64,000 nucleotides of DNA from JAWLGZ01 sp041690635 (lineage in GTDB: Bacteria; Pseudomonadota; Gammaproteobacteria; Thiohalomonadales; Thiohalomonadaceae), in contig JAWLGZ010000003.1 of NCBI GenBank assembly GCA_041690635.1, positions 62,001-126,000 of the forward strand, in the 5' to 3' direction. The position numbers and the translations under genes are program-made. Below are positions 45,450 through 54,774 of this stretch, piece by piece; within the stretch, counting starts at the first letter, position 1, and every line of letters begins with the position of its first letter. The notes below the pieces were generated by a model. The model had not been told where the DNA came from and did no database searches. It saw only the letters and a list, made by a program, of their open reading frames with translations.

Positions 45450-45537
45450 GCCGTCCCGCGCCCTCATAAGTGATAATCCTTTGTCGTAGGCGCCGAACCG
45501 GCCCCGCGATAAACTCTGTGAAAATGAGTAACCGCCG

Positions 45538-46830
45538 ATGACCCTGCAGCCGATTGAGACGGTACCGCACCTGACCATGGCTCCTACCGGGCCACTGCTC
45601 CAGCTGGAGTCCCACCTGCTGGAGCATCAGACGGAGATTGAGGCGTGGTTCCGGCAGCAGTGGCTGGTCACCCCGGCCCCGTTCTACGCCTCGGTGGACC
45701 TGCGCAACGCCGGTTTCAAACTGGCGCCGGTGGATACCAACCTGTTCCCCGCGGGTTTCAATAATCTCAATCCTGCCTTCGACTCGCTCTGCGTGCAGGC
45801 GATCCAGTCCGCCATGGAGCGCATCTACCCGACGGCGACACGGATGCTCATCGTCCCGGAGAGCCACACCCGGAACCTGTTCTATCTGGAGAGCCTGGCC
45901 ACCCTGCGCGATCTGGTGGCCAAAGCCGGCTATGAGGTGCGCATCGGTTCGCTCATTCCGGGCTTGGAGGGCGCACAAACGGTCGATCTGCCTTCCGGAC
46001 GCCAAGTTCTGCTCGAACCGTTGCGGCGCCAAGGCGACAAGGTCGGCGTCGAGGGGTTCTTCCCCTGCGTGGTGCTGCTGAACAACGATCTCACCGCTGG
46101 CCGCCCCGCTATTCTGGAGGGACTGGAACAGCCGCTGCTGCCGCCGCTCGAGCTCGGCTGGAGCAACCGCATCAAGTCGGGCCACTTCACCCACTATCGG
46201 CAGGTGGCCGCCGAGCTCTCAGAGCTGGTGGAGATCGACCCCTGGGTGATCGATCCGCTGTTCCGCAACTGCGGCGAGATCGACTTCATGAAACGGGAAG
46301 GGGAGAACTGCCTGGCGCGCAACGTGGACGCCCTGCTCACCGCCATTCAGCGCAAATATGACGAGTACGGCATCGACAAGCGCCCCTTCGTCATGCTGAA
46401 GGCGGAGTCCGGGACCTACGGCATGGGGATCATGGCGGTGCACAGCACCGAAGAGGTCCACGAGCTCAACCGCAAGCAGCGCACCCGAATGGCCAAGGTG
46501 AAGGAGGGACAGGCGGTCACCCAGGTGCTGCTGCAGGAGGGGGTCTACAGCTTCGAAACCTGGGGCGACAACTCGGTGGCAGAGCCGGTCGTCTATATGA
46601 TCGACCACTTCGTCGTGGGCGGCTTCTACCGGGTACATACCGCCCGCGGTCCGGCCGAAAACCTGAACGCCCCGGGCATGCATTTCGAACCGCTCGCCTT
46701 CGCCGACTCCTGCAATACACCGGACTCCAACCGGGAGCCGGATGCCTGCAACAACCGCTTCTACGCCTACGGCGTCATCGCGCGGCTGGCCCTGCTGGCC
46801 GCCGCCCGCGAGGTTGCGGAGCACGCATGA
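45538..46830 (+). CDS. gshA: Glutamate-cysteine ligase, proteobacterial/acidithiobacillus type
   Basis: 430 residues. This is the gshA form found in Thiobacillus-type and other proteobacteria (TIGR02049-like), unrelated in length to E. coli GshA: VDLRNAGFKLAPVDTNLFPA, MLKAESGTYGMGIMAVHS, NLNAPGMHFEPLAF. First step of glutathione synthesis. Followed after 60 bases by gshB, so both steps are encoded together. Confidence 0.9.
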   Translation: MTLQPIETVPHLTMAPTGPLLQLESHLLEHQTEIEAWFRQQWLVTPAPFYASVDLRNAGFKLAPVDTNLFPAGFNNLNPAFDSLCVQAIQSAMERIYPTATRMLIVPESHTRNLFYLESLATLRDLVAKAGYEVRIGSLIPGLEGAQTVDLPSGRQVLLEPLRRQGDKVGVEGFFPCVVLLNNDLTAGRPAILEGLEQPLLPPLELGWSNRIKSGHFTHYRQVAAELSELVEIDPWVIDPLFRNCGEIDFMKREGENCLARNVDALLTAIQRKYDEYGIDKRPFVMLKAESGTYGMGIMAVHSTEEVHELNRKQRTRMAKVKEGQAVTQVLLQEGVYSFETWGDNSVAEPVVYMIDHFVVGGFYRVHTARGPAENLNAPGMHFEPLAFADSCNTPDSNREPDACNNRFYAYGVIARLALLAAAREVAEHA

Positions 46831-46890
46831 ACCATCAGCGTCCCTCGTACCCCGTATCTCGTACCTGCCCTTCCAGAGGAGAAAGCTGAA

Positions 46891-47844
46891 GTGTCCGTCT
46901 CCCTAGGCGTGGTGATGGACCCCATCGGGGCCATCAAATTCCACAAGGACAGCACTCTGGCGATGCTGCTCGCGGCCGCCCGGCGCGGCTGGACCCTGCG
47001 CTACATGGAGCCGGACGATCTCTATCTCCTTGGCGGCGAGGCACGGGCATCGATGCGCCCCCTGGAGGTGTTCGACGACCCGAACGGCTGGTTCCGCCTG
47101 GGCGATCCGGTCGACGCCGCCATGGGCGATCTGGACGTCATTTTGATGCGCAAGGACCCGCCCTTCGACACCGAGTTCCTCTACCTCACCCACATCCTGG
47201 AGCAGGCGGAGGCGGCGGGAGCGCTGGTGGTCAACCGTCCGCAGAGCCTGCGCGACGCCAACGAAAAACTGTTCGCCGCATGGTTTCCGCAGTGCACCCC
47301 GCCCACCCTGGTCACCCGCGATGCCGGACGCATCCGCGCCTTTATGGCCGAACAGGACCAGATCATCCTCAAGCCGCTGGAGGGGATGGGCGGGGCTTCG
47401 ATCTTCCACACCCGGCAGGGCGACCCCAACACCAGCGTGATCATCGAGACCCTGACCGACAACGGCCGGCGCTTTGCCATGGCCCAGCGCTACCTCCCCG
47501 AGATCGCCCAGGGTGACAAGCGCATCCTGCTGGTTGATGGCGAACCGGTCCCCTACGCCCTCGCCCGCATCCCGGCCGCCGGCGAACTGCGGGGCAACCT
47601 GGCCGCCGGCGGGCACGGCGTCGGGGCACCACTGACCGATCGGGACCGCTGGATCTGCGAACAGGTGGCGCCGAAGTTGCGGGAGAAGGGGCTGCTGTTC
47701 GTCGGACTGGACGTCATCGGCGACTGGCTCACCGAGATCAACGTCACCAGCCCCACCTGCATCCGCGAACTGGACCGGGAGTACGGGCTCGACATCGGCG
47801 GGATGCTGATGGCGGTGATAGCCGAGCGGCTGGATGGCAGATAG
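46891..47844 (+). CDS. gshB: Glutathione synthetase
   Basis: 317 residues from a GTG start with AGAGGAG upstream. ATP-grasp enzyme: MDPIGAIKFHKDSTLAMLLA at the N-terminus, PLEGMGGASIF, and EINVTSPTCIRELD at the metal site. Joins glycine to gamma-glutamylcysteine. Downstream order gshB-tonB-yqgE-yqgF-pyrR-pyrB is the same as in Pseudomonas. Confidence 0.96.
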   Translation: MSVSLGVVMDPIGAIKFHKDSTLAMLLAAARRGWTLRYMEPDDLYLLGGEARASMRPLEVFDDPNGWFRLGDPVDAAMGDLDVILMRKDPPFDTEFLYLTHILEQAEAAGALVVNRPQSLRDANEKLFAAWFPQCTPPTLVTRDAGRIRAFMAEQDQIILKPLEGMGGASIFHTRQGDPNTSVIIETLTDNGRRFAMAQRYLPEIAQGDKRILLVDGEPVPYALARIPAAGELRGNLAAGGHGVGAPLTDRDRWICEQVAPKLREKGLLFVGLDVIGDWLTEINVTSPTCIRELDREYGLDIGGMLMAVIAERLDGR

Positions 47845-47932
47845 TTGCCGGCAACAAAATCCGTGATCCTGTCCGCCTGACTGAGGCATCCACTGAACGC
47901 TATAATCAGCGCTCCATGGACGCCAGATCGTC

Positions 47933-48814
47933 ATGTCGCTGATTCTTACCACTCCGCCGCTCAAGCCTGCCGACCGTTTGGCAGTCACCCTGTTCCTGGC
48001 CACGGCCCTGCACGCGGTGACGATTATGGGCGTCAGCTTCCGCTACGAGGACCCCTTCAAGCGCGACAACCCGCCCATCTCCATGGAGGTCACCCTGGTC
48101 CACTCCCACACGGAGGAAGCGCCTGAGGAGGCGGATTATCTGGCCCAGGTCAGCCAAGTGGGCGGCGGCAACACGACCGAAAGAGTCCGTCCCTCCAGCC
48201 CGTTCCCCAATCCGACCGCGCGCAACTCCGAAGGGGATTCTCCCGAGACCCGTCCGGCCCAATCGCCCCAGCAGGTGCGCATGGAGGAGCGGCCGGTGCT
48301 TGCCACCGAGACGGAGCAGCCGCGCAAGACCGTCCAGAAAGAGAGCACCCCGCAGCGCCCGGTCCCGGAGAGCATGAGCGCGGAAATGCTGATTGACCGC
48401 GCCAACGAAATTGCGCGCCTCAGCGCCGAGATTCGTGAGCAGGCGGAGTCTTACGCCCGCCAGCCGAGGACCAAGACCATCTCCGCCAGTACGCGGGAGT
48501 ACAAGTACGCTGCCTACGAGGAGGCCTGGCGCATGAAGGTGGAGCGCATCGGCAACCTCAACTACCCGGACGAGGCAAGAAAGCGTAACCTCTCAGGCAG
48601 CCTCATCCTCGAGGTGGCCCTGCTGCCCGACGGCGAGATCAAGGGGATCCGGGTGATCCGATCCTCCGGCCACAAGATTCTCGACGATGCGGCCGAGCGG
48701 ATCGTGCGACTGGCGGCACCGTTTGCCCCGTTTCCCGAATCGATCCGCCACGAGGTGGACGTACTGCAGATCATCCGCACCTGGCAGTTCCAGGACCGCG
48801 CCGTCATTCGCTGA
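47933..48814 (+). CDS. tonB: TonB-family energy transducer
   Basis: 293 residues: short cytoplasmic N-terminus, one transmembrane helix (about 16-33), a long charged/proline-containing linker and a C-terminal TonB fold (LNYPDEARKRNLSGSLILEV, IRVIRSSGHKILDDAAERIV). No exbB/exbD is adjacent, as is usual for this locus, where the gene corresponds to tonB2 of Pseudomonas. May serve outer-membrane transport or envelope functions. Confidence 0.85.
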   Translation: MSLILTTPPLKPADRLAVTLFLATALHAVTIMGVSFRYEDPFKRDNPPISMEVTLVHSHTEEAPEEADYLAQVSQVGGGNTTERVRPSSPFPNPTARNSEGDSPETRPAQSPQQVRMEERPVLATETEQPRKTVQKESTPQRPVPESMSAEMLIDRANEIARLSAEIREQAESYARQPRTKTISASTREYKYAAYEEAWRMKVERIGNLNYPDEARKRNLSGSLILEVALLPDGEIKGIRVIRSSGHKILDDAAERIVRLAAPFAPFPESIRHEVDVLQIIRTWQFQDRAVIR

Positions 48815-48824
48815 GGACAGGGCC

Positions 48825-49388
48825 ATGCCGGAGACCGAGTTGCTGACCGACCACTTCCTCATCGCCATGCCGTCTTTGGCGGATCCCAATTTCGCCCAGA
48901 CGGTCACCTATATCTGTGAGCACAACCGGGAAGGGGCGATGGGCATCGTCATCAACCGACCGCTCGATCTGACCATGGCGGAGGTGATGAACCACATGGC
49001 GATCGAACCGGTCGCCGGGCTCCACACCACCCTTCCTGTCTACAGCGGCGGGCCGGTGCAGCCGGAGCGGGGATTCGTCCTGCACTCCCCGGTGGGGGGA
49101 TGGGATTCCAGCCTCGGCATCACCGCCGACACCGCAGTCACCACCTCCCGCGACATCATCGCCGCCATCGCCCGCGGCGAGGGGCCGAAACGGTTCCTGC
49201 TTGCGCTCGGCTATGCCGGCTGGGGTGCCGGCCAACTGGAGCAGGAGATGGCCGAAAACGCCTGGCTGAGCGGCCCGGCGGACCCGGCGATCATCTTCGA
49301 CGCACCGCCCGAGGCGCGCTGGCGCCAGGCGGCGGCGCTGCTCGGGGTCGACCTCAATCTGCTCTCGGCCGAGGTCGGCCACGCGTGA
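48825..49388 (+). CDS. yqgE: YqgE/AlgH family protein
   Basis: 187 residues from the ATG at 48825; family motifs LTDHFLIAMPSLADPNFAQT, GIVINRPL, and YSGGPVQPERGFVLHS. A UPF0301 protein of unsettled function, historically linked to alginate control in Pseudomonas. It lies between tonB and yqgF as in other gammaproteobacteria. Confidence 0.94.
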   Translation: MPETELLTDHFLIAMPSLADPNFAQTVTYICEHNREGAMGIVINRPLDLTMAEVMNHMAIEPVAGLHTTLPVYSGGPVQPERGFVLHSPVGGWDSSLGITADTAVTTSRDIIAAIARGEGPKRFLLALGYAGWGAGQLEQEMAENAWLSGPADPAIIFDAPPEARWRQAAALLGVDLNLLSAEVGHA

Positions 49389-49410
49389 ATCGCTGGATGT
49401 CCCGGTAATC

Positions 49411-49848
49411 ATGGGTCGGAAGACCGGGCAACCGGGCGTCCTGCTCGGCTTCGACTATGGGTTGCGCAAGATCGGTGTTGCGGTGGGCCAGACCGTCACC
49501 GGCACCGCCTCCGCCCTGACCACCCTGACCGCACGGCAGGACCGCCCCGACTGGGAGGCGATCGGCCGCCTGATCGCCGAATGGAATCCGGAGGCGCTGG
49601 TGGTCGGCCTGCCGCTGAACATGGACGGCACCGAACACGACCTCACGCGTGCCGCACGCCGCTTTGGTAACCAACTCACCGGCAGGTACAATCTCCCGGT
49701 GCATCTGGTCGACGAACGGCTCACCTCCATCGAGGCCGAACACATGCTGGCGGAACAGCACCACCGGCGCCCGCAAAAAGAGGAGGTGGACCGCCTTGCC
49801 GCCCAGCTCATCCTCCAGACCTGGCTCGACGAGAAACGGCCCGAATGA
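49411..49848 (+). CDS. ruvX: Holliday junction resolvase-like / pre-16S rRNA nuclease YqgF
   Basis: 145 residues with RNase H-like fold: GFDYGLRKIGVAVGQ (catalytic Asp), GLPLNMDGTE and VDERLTSIEAE. Essential in many bacteria for 16S rRNA 5'-end processing. Stop overlaps the pyrR start (ATGA). Confidence 0.95.
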   Translation: MGRKTGQPGVLLGFDYGLRKIGVAVGQTVTGTASALTTLTARQDRPDWEAIGRLIAEWNPEALVVGLPLNMDGTEHDLTRAARRFGNQLTGRYNLPVHLVDERLTSIEAEHMLAEQHHRRPQKEEVDRLAAQLILQTWLDEKRPE

Positions 49849-50351
49849 CACAGCAGGCAATTGAACCGACCCTGGACGGGATGGCCGAGGCGCTCGCGGC
49901 ACGGCTGCGCGGGCACGGCGTCGAAAATCCGCTCATGGTCGGCATTCACACCGGCGGGGTCTGGGTGGCGCAGCGCCTGCACGGCCTGCTTGGTATCGAA
50001 GCACCGCTGGGAACCCTGGATATCAGTTTCTACCGCGACGACTTCTCCCGCATCGGCCTGCATCCGCAGGTGCGCCCCTCGGACCTGCCGTTCGAACTGG
50101 ATGACCGCCACCTGATTCTGGTTGATGACGTGCTCCACACCGGTCGCACCATCCGCGCCGCGCTCAATGAGCTGTTCGATTACGGCCGTCCCGCCTCGGT
50201 CACCCTGGCGGTACTGGTCGATCGCGGTGGGCGTGAACTGCCGATCCAGCCGGACGTGACCGGAATGACCGTGGAACTCCGCCCCGGCGAGCAGGTCAAG
50301 CTCACCGGCCCCGATCCGCTCACCCTCTCCGTTCAGACGCATGGGCGATAA
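49845..50351 (+). CDS. pyrR: PyrR, pyrimidine operon regulator / uracil phosphoribosyltransferase-like
   Basis: 168 residues. The PRPP-binding motif LILVDDVLHTGRT is intact. In Gram-positives PyrR is an RNA-binding attenuator; in Pseudomonas it affects pyr genes in another way. No upstream attenuator was recognised. Overlaps yqgF by four and pyrB by 11 bases. Confidence 0.94.
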   Translation: MTQQAIEPTLDGMAEALAARLRGHGVENPLMVGIHTGGVWVAQRLHGLLGIEAPLGTLDISFYRDDFSRIGLHPQVRPSDLPFELDDRHLILVDDVLHTGRTIRAALNELFDYGRPASVTLAVLVDRGGRELPIQPDVTGMTVELRPGEQVKLTGPDPLTLSVQTHGR

Positions 50352-51321
50352 ACTACAGCTCGACCCGCAGGGCCGCCTGCGCCACTTCCTCACCATCGAG
50401 GGGCTGGGCCGCGGCGTACTGACCGAGATCCTCGACAACGCGGAGCCGTTCGCCGGTGTCGGCGGCCAGGGGGTGAAGAAGGTGCCGCTGCTGCGCGGCA
50501 AGACCATTGCCAACCTGTTCTTCGAAAGCAGCACGCGGACGCGCACCACCTTCGAACTCGCCGCCAAGCGCCTGTCGGCCGACGTCCTTAACATCAACAT
50601 CGCCACTTCCGCCAGCGCCACCAAGGGCGAGAGCCTGCTGGACATGCTGCGCAACCTGGAGGCAATGCACTGCGACATGTTCGTGGTGCGTCACGCCGAG
50701 AGCGGGGCAGCCCACTTCATCGCAACTCACGTTGCACCGCATGTGAGCGTGATCAACGCCGGTGACGGCCGCCACGCCCACCCGACCCAGGCGATGCTGG
50801 ATATGTTCACCATCCGGCGCCACAAGGGGGAGTTCCACAATTTGCGGGTGGCAATCGTCGGCGACATCATGCACTCACGGGTGGCGCGTTCGCAGATCCA
50901 TGCCCTGACCACCCTGGGGGCTGCGGAGGTGCGGGTGATCGGCCCCAAGACGCTGATCCCGCCGGCGGTGGGCACCCTCGGAGTGCATGTCTTTCATGAC
51001 ATGCGCGAAGGCCTGCGCGACGTGGACGTGGTCATCATGCTGCGCCTGCAGCGGGAGCGGATGGCCGGCTCGCTGCTGCCGAGCGCGCAGGAGTATTTCC
51101 AGCTCTATGGACTGACCCAGAAGAAGCTTGCCCTGGCCGACCCGAATGCCATCGTGATGCACCCCGGTCCCATCAACCGTGGCGTGGAGATCGCCTCCGA
51201 GGTGGCCGACGGGCCGCAGTCGGTCATCCTGGAGCAGGTGAGCAACGGCATCGCGGTGCGAATGGCGGTGATGTCAATGGCGCTCGGCCGACAGCCGGGC
51301 CGCACGGAGGAGGAGGCGTGA
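50341..51321 (+). CDS. pyrB: Aspartate carbamoyltransferase catalytic subunit
   Basis: 326 residues. Carbamoyl-phosphate loop FFESSTRTRTTFELAAKRLS and C-terminal MHPGPINRGVEI. No pyrI regulatory gene; instead pyrC' follows with a TGATG overlap, as in the Pseudomonas-type ATCase-DHOase complex. Confidence 0.97.
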   Translation: MGDKLQLDPQGRLRHFLTIEGLGRGVLTEILDNAEPFAGVGGQGVKKVPLLRGKTIANLFFESSTRTRTTFELAAKRLSADVLNINIATSASATKGESLLDMLRNLEAMHCDMFVVRHAESGAAHFIATHVAPHVSVINAGDGRHAHPTQAMLDMFTIRRHKGEFHNLRVAIVGDIMHSRVARSQIHALTTLGAAEVRVIGPKTLIPPAVGTLGVHVFHDMREGLRDVDVVIMLRLQRERMAGSLLPSAQEYFQLYGLTQKKLALADPNAIVMHPGPINRGVEIASEVADGPQSVILEQVSNGIAVRMAVMSMALGRQPGRTEEEA

Positions 51322-52589
51322 TGCGTATCGTGATTCGCGGCGGCCGCCTCGTCGATCCGGCCAACGGCGTCGATCGCAGTGGCGATCTCTGTATTGCCGA
51401 CGGCCGCATCGCCGGCTTCGACCTGGCCGACTTCCCTGCCGATCACACCATCGATGCAACGGGGCGGATCGTCTGCCCCGGCCTGATCGATCTACGTGCC
51501 CACACCCGGGAACCGGGCCAGGAGTACAAAGGCACCATCGCCAGCGAGACCCGTGCGGCCGCTGCCGGCGGCATCACCACCCTCTGCCTGCCGCCGGACA
51601 CTGCGCCGGTGATCGATTCACCGGCGGTGGTGGACCTGGTCAACCGTATCGCGGACGAGAAGGGCCGTGCCCGGCTCCATGTCATCGGTGCACTCACCCA
51701 GGGGCTCCAGGGTGAACAGATCACGGAGATGCACGCGCTCAAGGAGGCGGGTTGCATCGCCATGTCCAATGCCAAACAGCCGCTGGCCAACACGCTGGTG
51801 CTGCGCCGCTCACTCGAGTACGCCGCCAGCCTCGGCCTGCCGATCGTCCTGCATGCGGAAGATCCGTGGCTCGCCGCCGGCGGACTCATCCACGAGGGGA
51901 TGGTCAGCACCCGCCTCGGGCTCCCCGGTATTCCGGCCTGCGCCGAGACCATCGCGGTAGGGCGCGATCTGTTGCTGGTGGAGCAGGCGGGTGTGCGGGC
52001 ACACTTCGGCCAGCTCTCGACCGCCGCCTCGGTGGAGCTCATCGCCGAGGCACAGGCCCGCGGCATCCCGGTGACCGCCGATGTGGCCATCCACCAGCTC
52101 TACCTCACCGAACTGGATGTCGGCCATTTCAACGCGCTGTGCCACGTGCGGCCGCCGCTGCGGATGCAGCGGGACCTGGAGGCACTGCGTGCGGCGTTGG
52201 CGGACGGCGTGATCAGCGCAGTCTGCTCGGACCACGCACCTCACGACGCGGATGCCAAACTGGCGCCGTTCCCCGCCACCGAGCCCGGTATCTCGGGGCT
52301 GGAAACACTGCTGCCGCTCACATTGCGGCTGGTGGACGAAGGCGTGCTGCCGCTTTCGGAGGCGATTGGAAAACTGACCACCGGGCCGGCGAAGGCGCTG
52401 GGGCTGGACGCAGGCACCCTGTCGGTCGGCGCCGTGGCGGATGTGTGTGTATTCGACCCCGAGGCGTGCTGGACGGTCGACGCCGATCGCCTGCAGAGCC
52501 GTGGCAAGAACACCCCGTTCATCGGCTGGGAGATGAAGGGGCGCGTCACCCATACCCTGCTCGAGGGCGACCTGGTGTACGAAGGCTGA
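51321..52589 (+). CDS. pyrC': Dihydroorotase-like PyrC', probably non-catalytic
   Basis: 422 residues from the ATG at 51321 overlapping the pyrB stop. Amidohydrolase fold: CPGLIDLRAHTREPGQEYKG is the metal-site segment. Active dihydroorotases have HxH there; this one has RxH (LRAHTREPG), so a zinc ligand is lost. Such inactive PyrC' proteins are structural partners of PyrB. A separate active dihydroorotase should exist elsewhere. Confidence 0.88.
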   Translation: MRIVIRGGRLVDPANGVDRSGDLCIADGRIAGFDLADFPADHTIDATGRIVCPGLIDLRAHTREPGQEYKGTIASETRAAAAGGITTLCLPPDTAPVIDSPAVVDLVNRIADEKGRARLHVIGALTQGLQGEQITEMHALKEAGCIAMSNAKQPLANTLVLRRSLEYAASLGLPIVLHAEDPWLAAGGLIHEGMVSTRLGLPGIPACAETIAVGRDLLLVEQAGVRAHFGQLSTAASVELIAEAQARGIPVTADVAIHQLYLTELDVGHFNALCHVRPPLRMQRDLEALRAALADGVISAVCSDHAPHDADAKLAPFPATEPGISGLETLLPLTLRLVDEGVLPLSEAIGKLTTGPAKALGLDAGTLSVGAVADVCVFDPEACWTVDADRLQSRGKNTPFIGWEMKGRVTHTLLEGDLVYEG

Positions 52590-52592
52590 GAG

Positions 52593-53477
52593 ATGAGTGT
52601 GAACCAGACCCATCGCAAGACCATCCACCTGCAGGAGGCCGAGATCCTCTCCCATCAGGAGACGCCTGCGCGGCAGTATGTGCTGCGCCTGCACGCGCCG
52701 GAGATTGCGGAGCGGGCCCGGCCGGGCAGCTTCGTCCATCTCCAGGTCGATCCGCAGCGTCCGCTGCGCCGCCCCATCTCCATCATGCGGGTGGACAAAC
52801 GGGCGGGATGGATCGAACTGCTCTACAAGGTGTTCGGCGAAGGCACCACCCTGCTCGCCCGCCGCTGCGTCGGCGAGCGAATCAGCGTGCTCGGACCGAT
52901 CGGCCGCCCGTTCGAGGCGCACATGGAGCGTCCACGTCCACTGCTCATCGGCGGCGGCGTCGGCATTCCGCCGATGATCTTTCTCGCCGATACGCTGCGC
53001 GAAATCGCCGGCGCCTGGCAGCCGTTCGTCATCATGGGTTCGGAGGTGCCGTTTCCGTTCACCGCGGCGCGGTCGCGAATCATCGTTCCGGGCGTCGCGG
53101 AGGGGGTTATCGCGGCGATGCCACTGCTGGAGGATTGGGGGATCCCGAGCCGCCTTGCCAGCAACCAGGGCTATCCCGGCTGCCACGAAGGGTATGTCAC
53201 CGATCTCGCCCGCGGGTGGCTGGAGGCGCTCGACGAGGACGCCCGCAACGAGGTGGAGGTGTTTGCCTGTGGACCCCATCCGATGCTGGAGGCGGTGGCG
53301 AAGCTGGCCCGTGAATTCCGGCTGCCATGCCAGGTCTCGATGGAAGAGTTCATGGCCTGCGGCGTCGGCGGCTGCGCCGGCTGTGTGATAGAAGTGCAGA
53401 CCGACAAGGGTCCGGCGATGAAACGGGTCTGCGTCGACGGGCCGGTATTCGACGCCCGCGCCGTTTTCCCCGACTGA
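52593..53477 (+). CDS. pyrK: PyrK-like FAD/2Fe-2S electron transfer subunit
   Basis: 294 residues. Flavodoxin-reductase-like FAD domain (RRPISIMRVD), NAD-binding GGGVGIPPMIFLAD, and a C-terminal 2Fe-2S motif CGVGGCAGCVIE then RVC, typical of dihydroorotate dehydrogenase B electron transfer subunits. No pyrD adjoins. It may pair with a PyrD elsewhere or with another oxidoreductase. It is the last gene of the pyr block, four bases after pyrC'. Confidence 0.85.
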   Translation: MSVNQTHRKTIHLQEAEILSHQETPARQYVLRLHAPEIAERARPGSFVHLQVDPQRPLRRPISIMRVDKRAGWIELLYKVFGEGTTLLARRCVGERISVLGPIGRPFEAHMERPRPLLIGGGVGIPPMIFLADTLREIAGAWQPFVIMGSEVPFPFTAARSRIIVPGVAEGVIAAMPLLEDWGIPSRLASNQGYPGCHEGYVTDLARGWLEALDEDARNEVEVFACGPHPMLEAVAKLAREFRLPCQVSMEEFMACGVGGCAGCVIEVQTDKGPAMKRVCVDGPVFDARAVFPD

Positions 53478-53505
53478 GCACGCCCCCCGCTCCAAAAGAA
53501 AAAGA

Positions 53506-53617
53506 TCACCGCAGAGGTCGCAGAGGGCTCAGAGAGGAATCCCTTAACCGCGCACACGGCGCCTCTGATCGATTTCTTGCGTTTGGCCTCTGCGTACTGT
53601 GCGATCTCTGCGGTGAT
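53506..53617. repeat. CGCAGAGG inverted repeat between pyrK and pilU
   Basis: Left arm TCACCGCAGAGGTCGCAGAG, right arm GCGATCTCTGCGGTGA, about 75 bases of interior. Lies between convergent pyrK and pilU. Confidence 0.82.
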
Positions 53618-53634
53618 TTCGTTTGGCTTTCCGG

Positions 53635-54774
53635 TTACTCGTCCTTGAGGGTGAGGCCATCCAGGCCCGAGGTGAGCTCCTCGGCCGACTCGTTCTTGCC
53701 GAGCTTGATCATCATGCGCACCTCGTTGGTGGAGTCGGCGTTGCGCAGTGCCTCGTCCCCCGTGATCGCCCCCTCTGAATAGAGTTCATAGAGCGCCTGG
53801 TCGAAGGTCTTCATCCCCTGCTCGCCGGACTTCTTCATCAGCTCCTTGAGTGCGTGCACCTCGCCCTTGTGGATGAGGTCGGCGGCGAGCGGGGTATTGA
53901 TCATCACCTCCACCGCGCAGCGCCGGCCCTGTCCGTCGGCACGCGGAATGAGCCGCTGGGCGATGACCGACTTCAGGTTCAGCGAGAGGTCCATCAAGAG
54001 CTGCGGCCGCCGCTCCTCGGGGAAGAAGTTGATGATGCGGTCCAGCGCCTGGTTGGCGTTGTTGGCGTGCAGTGTGGCGAGGCAGAGGTGGCCGGTTTCC
54101 GCGAAGGCGATGGCGTGCTCCATCGTCTCGGGGTGGCGGATCTCGCCGATGAGGATGACATCCGGCGCCTGGCGCAGGGTGTTGACCAGTGCATCGTCGA
54201 AGGTATCGGTATCGATGCCCACTTCACGCTGGGTGATGATGCAGCCCTTGTGCTGGTGGACGTACTCGATCGGATCCTCGATGGTGATGATGTGGCCGGA
54301 GCTGTTGGTGTTGCGGTAGTCCACCATCGCCGCCAGCGAGGTCGACTTACCGGAACCGGTGCCGCCCACGAACAGCACGATACCGCGCTTGGTCATGGAG
54401 AGATCGCGCAGGATCGGCGGCAGCTTGAGATCCTCGAAAGAGGGGATCTTCACCTCGATCTTGCGCAGCACCATGCCCACCTGGTTGCGCTGCTGAAAGA
54501 CGTTGACGCGGAAGCGGCCGATGCCGGAACGGCTGAGGGCGAAGTTGCACTCCCGCTTGCTCTCGAACTCCGCCTTTTGCCGATCGTTCATGATGCTGAA
54601 GACCACCTGGGTCGCTTGGTCCGGCGTCAGACTGCCCTTCGCCACCGGCGTCATCTGCCCGTTGATCTTCATGGTGGGCGGCAGGCCGGCGGTGACGAAC
54701 AGGTCCGACCCGTTCTTGTGCACCATCAACTTCAACAGGTTGTCGAAGTCGGCGGGGATCGCGGCTTCGCTCAT
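53635..54774 (-). CDS. pilU: PilU, twitching motility ATPase
   Basis: 379 residues. Walker A GGTGSGKSTSLAAM, Asp box IITIEDPIEYVHQHK, Walker B VILIGEIRHPE. PilU assists PilT in retracting type IV pili. Stop of pilT overlaps its start by four bases, so the pair is coupled. Confidence 0.95.
   Translation of the reverse strand: MSEAAIPADFDNLLKLMVHKNGSDLFVTAGLPPTMKINGQMTPVAKGSLTPDQATQVVFSIMNDRQKAEFESKRECNFALSRSGIGRFRVNVFQQRNQVGMVLRKIEVKIPSFEDLKLPPILRDLSMTKRGIVLFVGGTGSGKSTSLAAMVDYRNTNSSGHIITIEDPIEYVHQHKGCIITQREVGIDTDTFDDALVNTLRQAPDVILIGEIRHPETMEHAIAFAETGHLCLATLHANNANQALDRIINFFPEERRPQLLMDLSLNLKSVIAQRLIPRADGQGRRCAVEVMINTPLAADLIHKGEVHALKELMKKSGEQGMKTFDQALYELYSEGAITGDEALRNADSTNEVRMMIKLGKNESAEELTSGLDGLTLKDE

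Noticed and set aside
51752..53314. A 520-codon plus-strand frame across pyrC' and pyrK
   Set aside because: An Arg/Gly/Ala-rich shadow frame overlapping two well-recognised genes.
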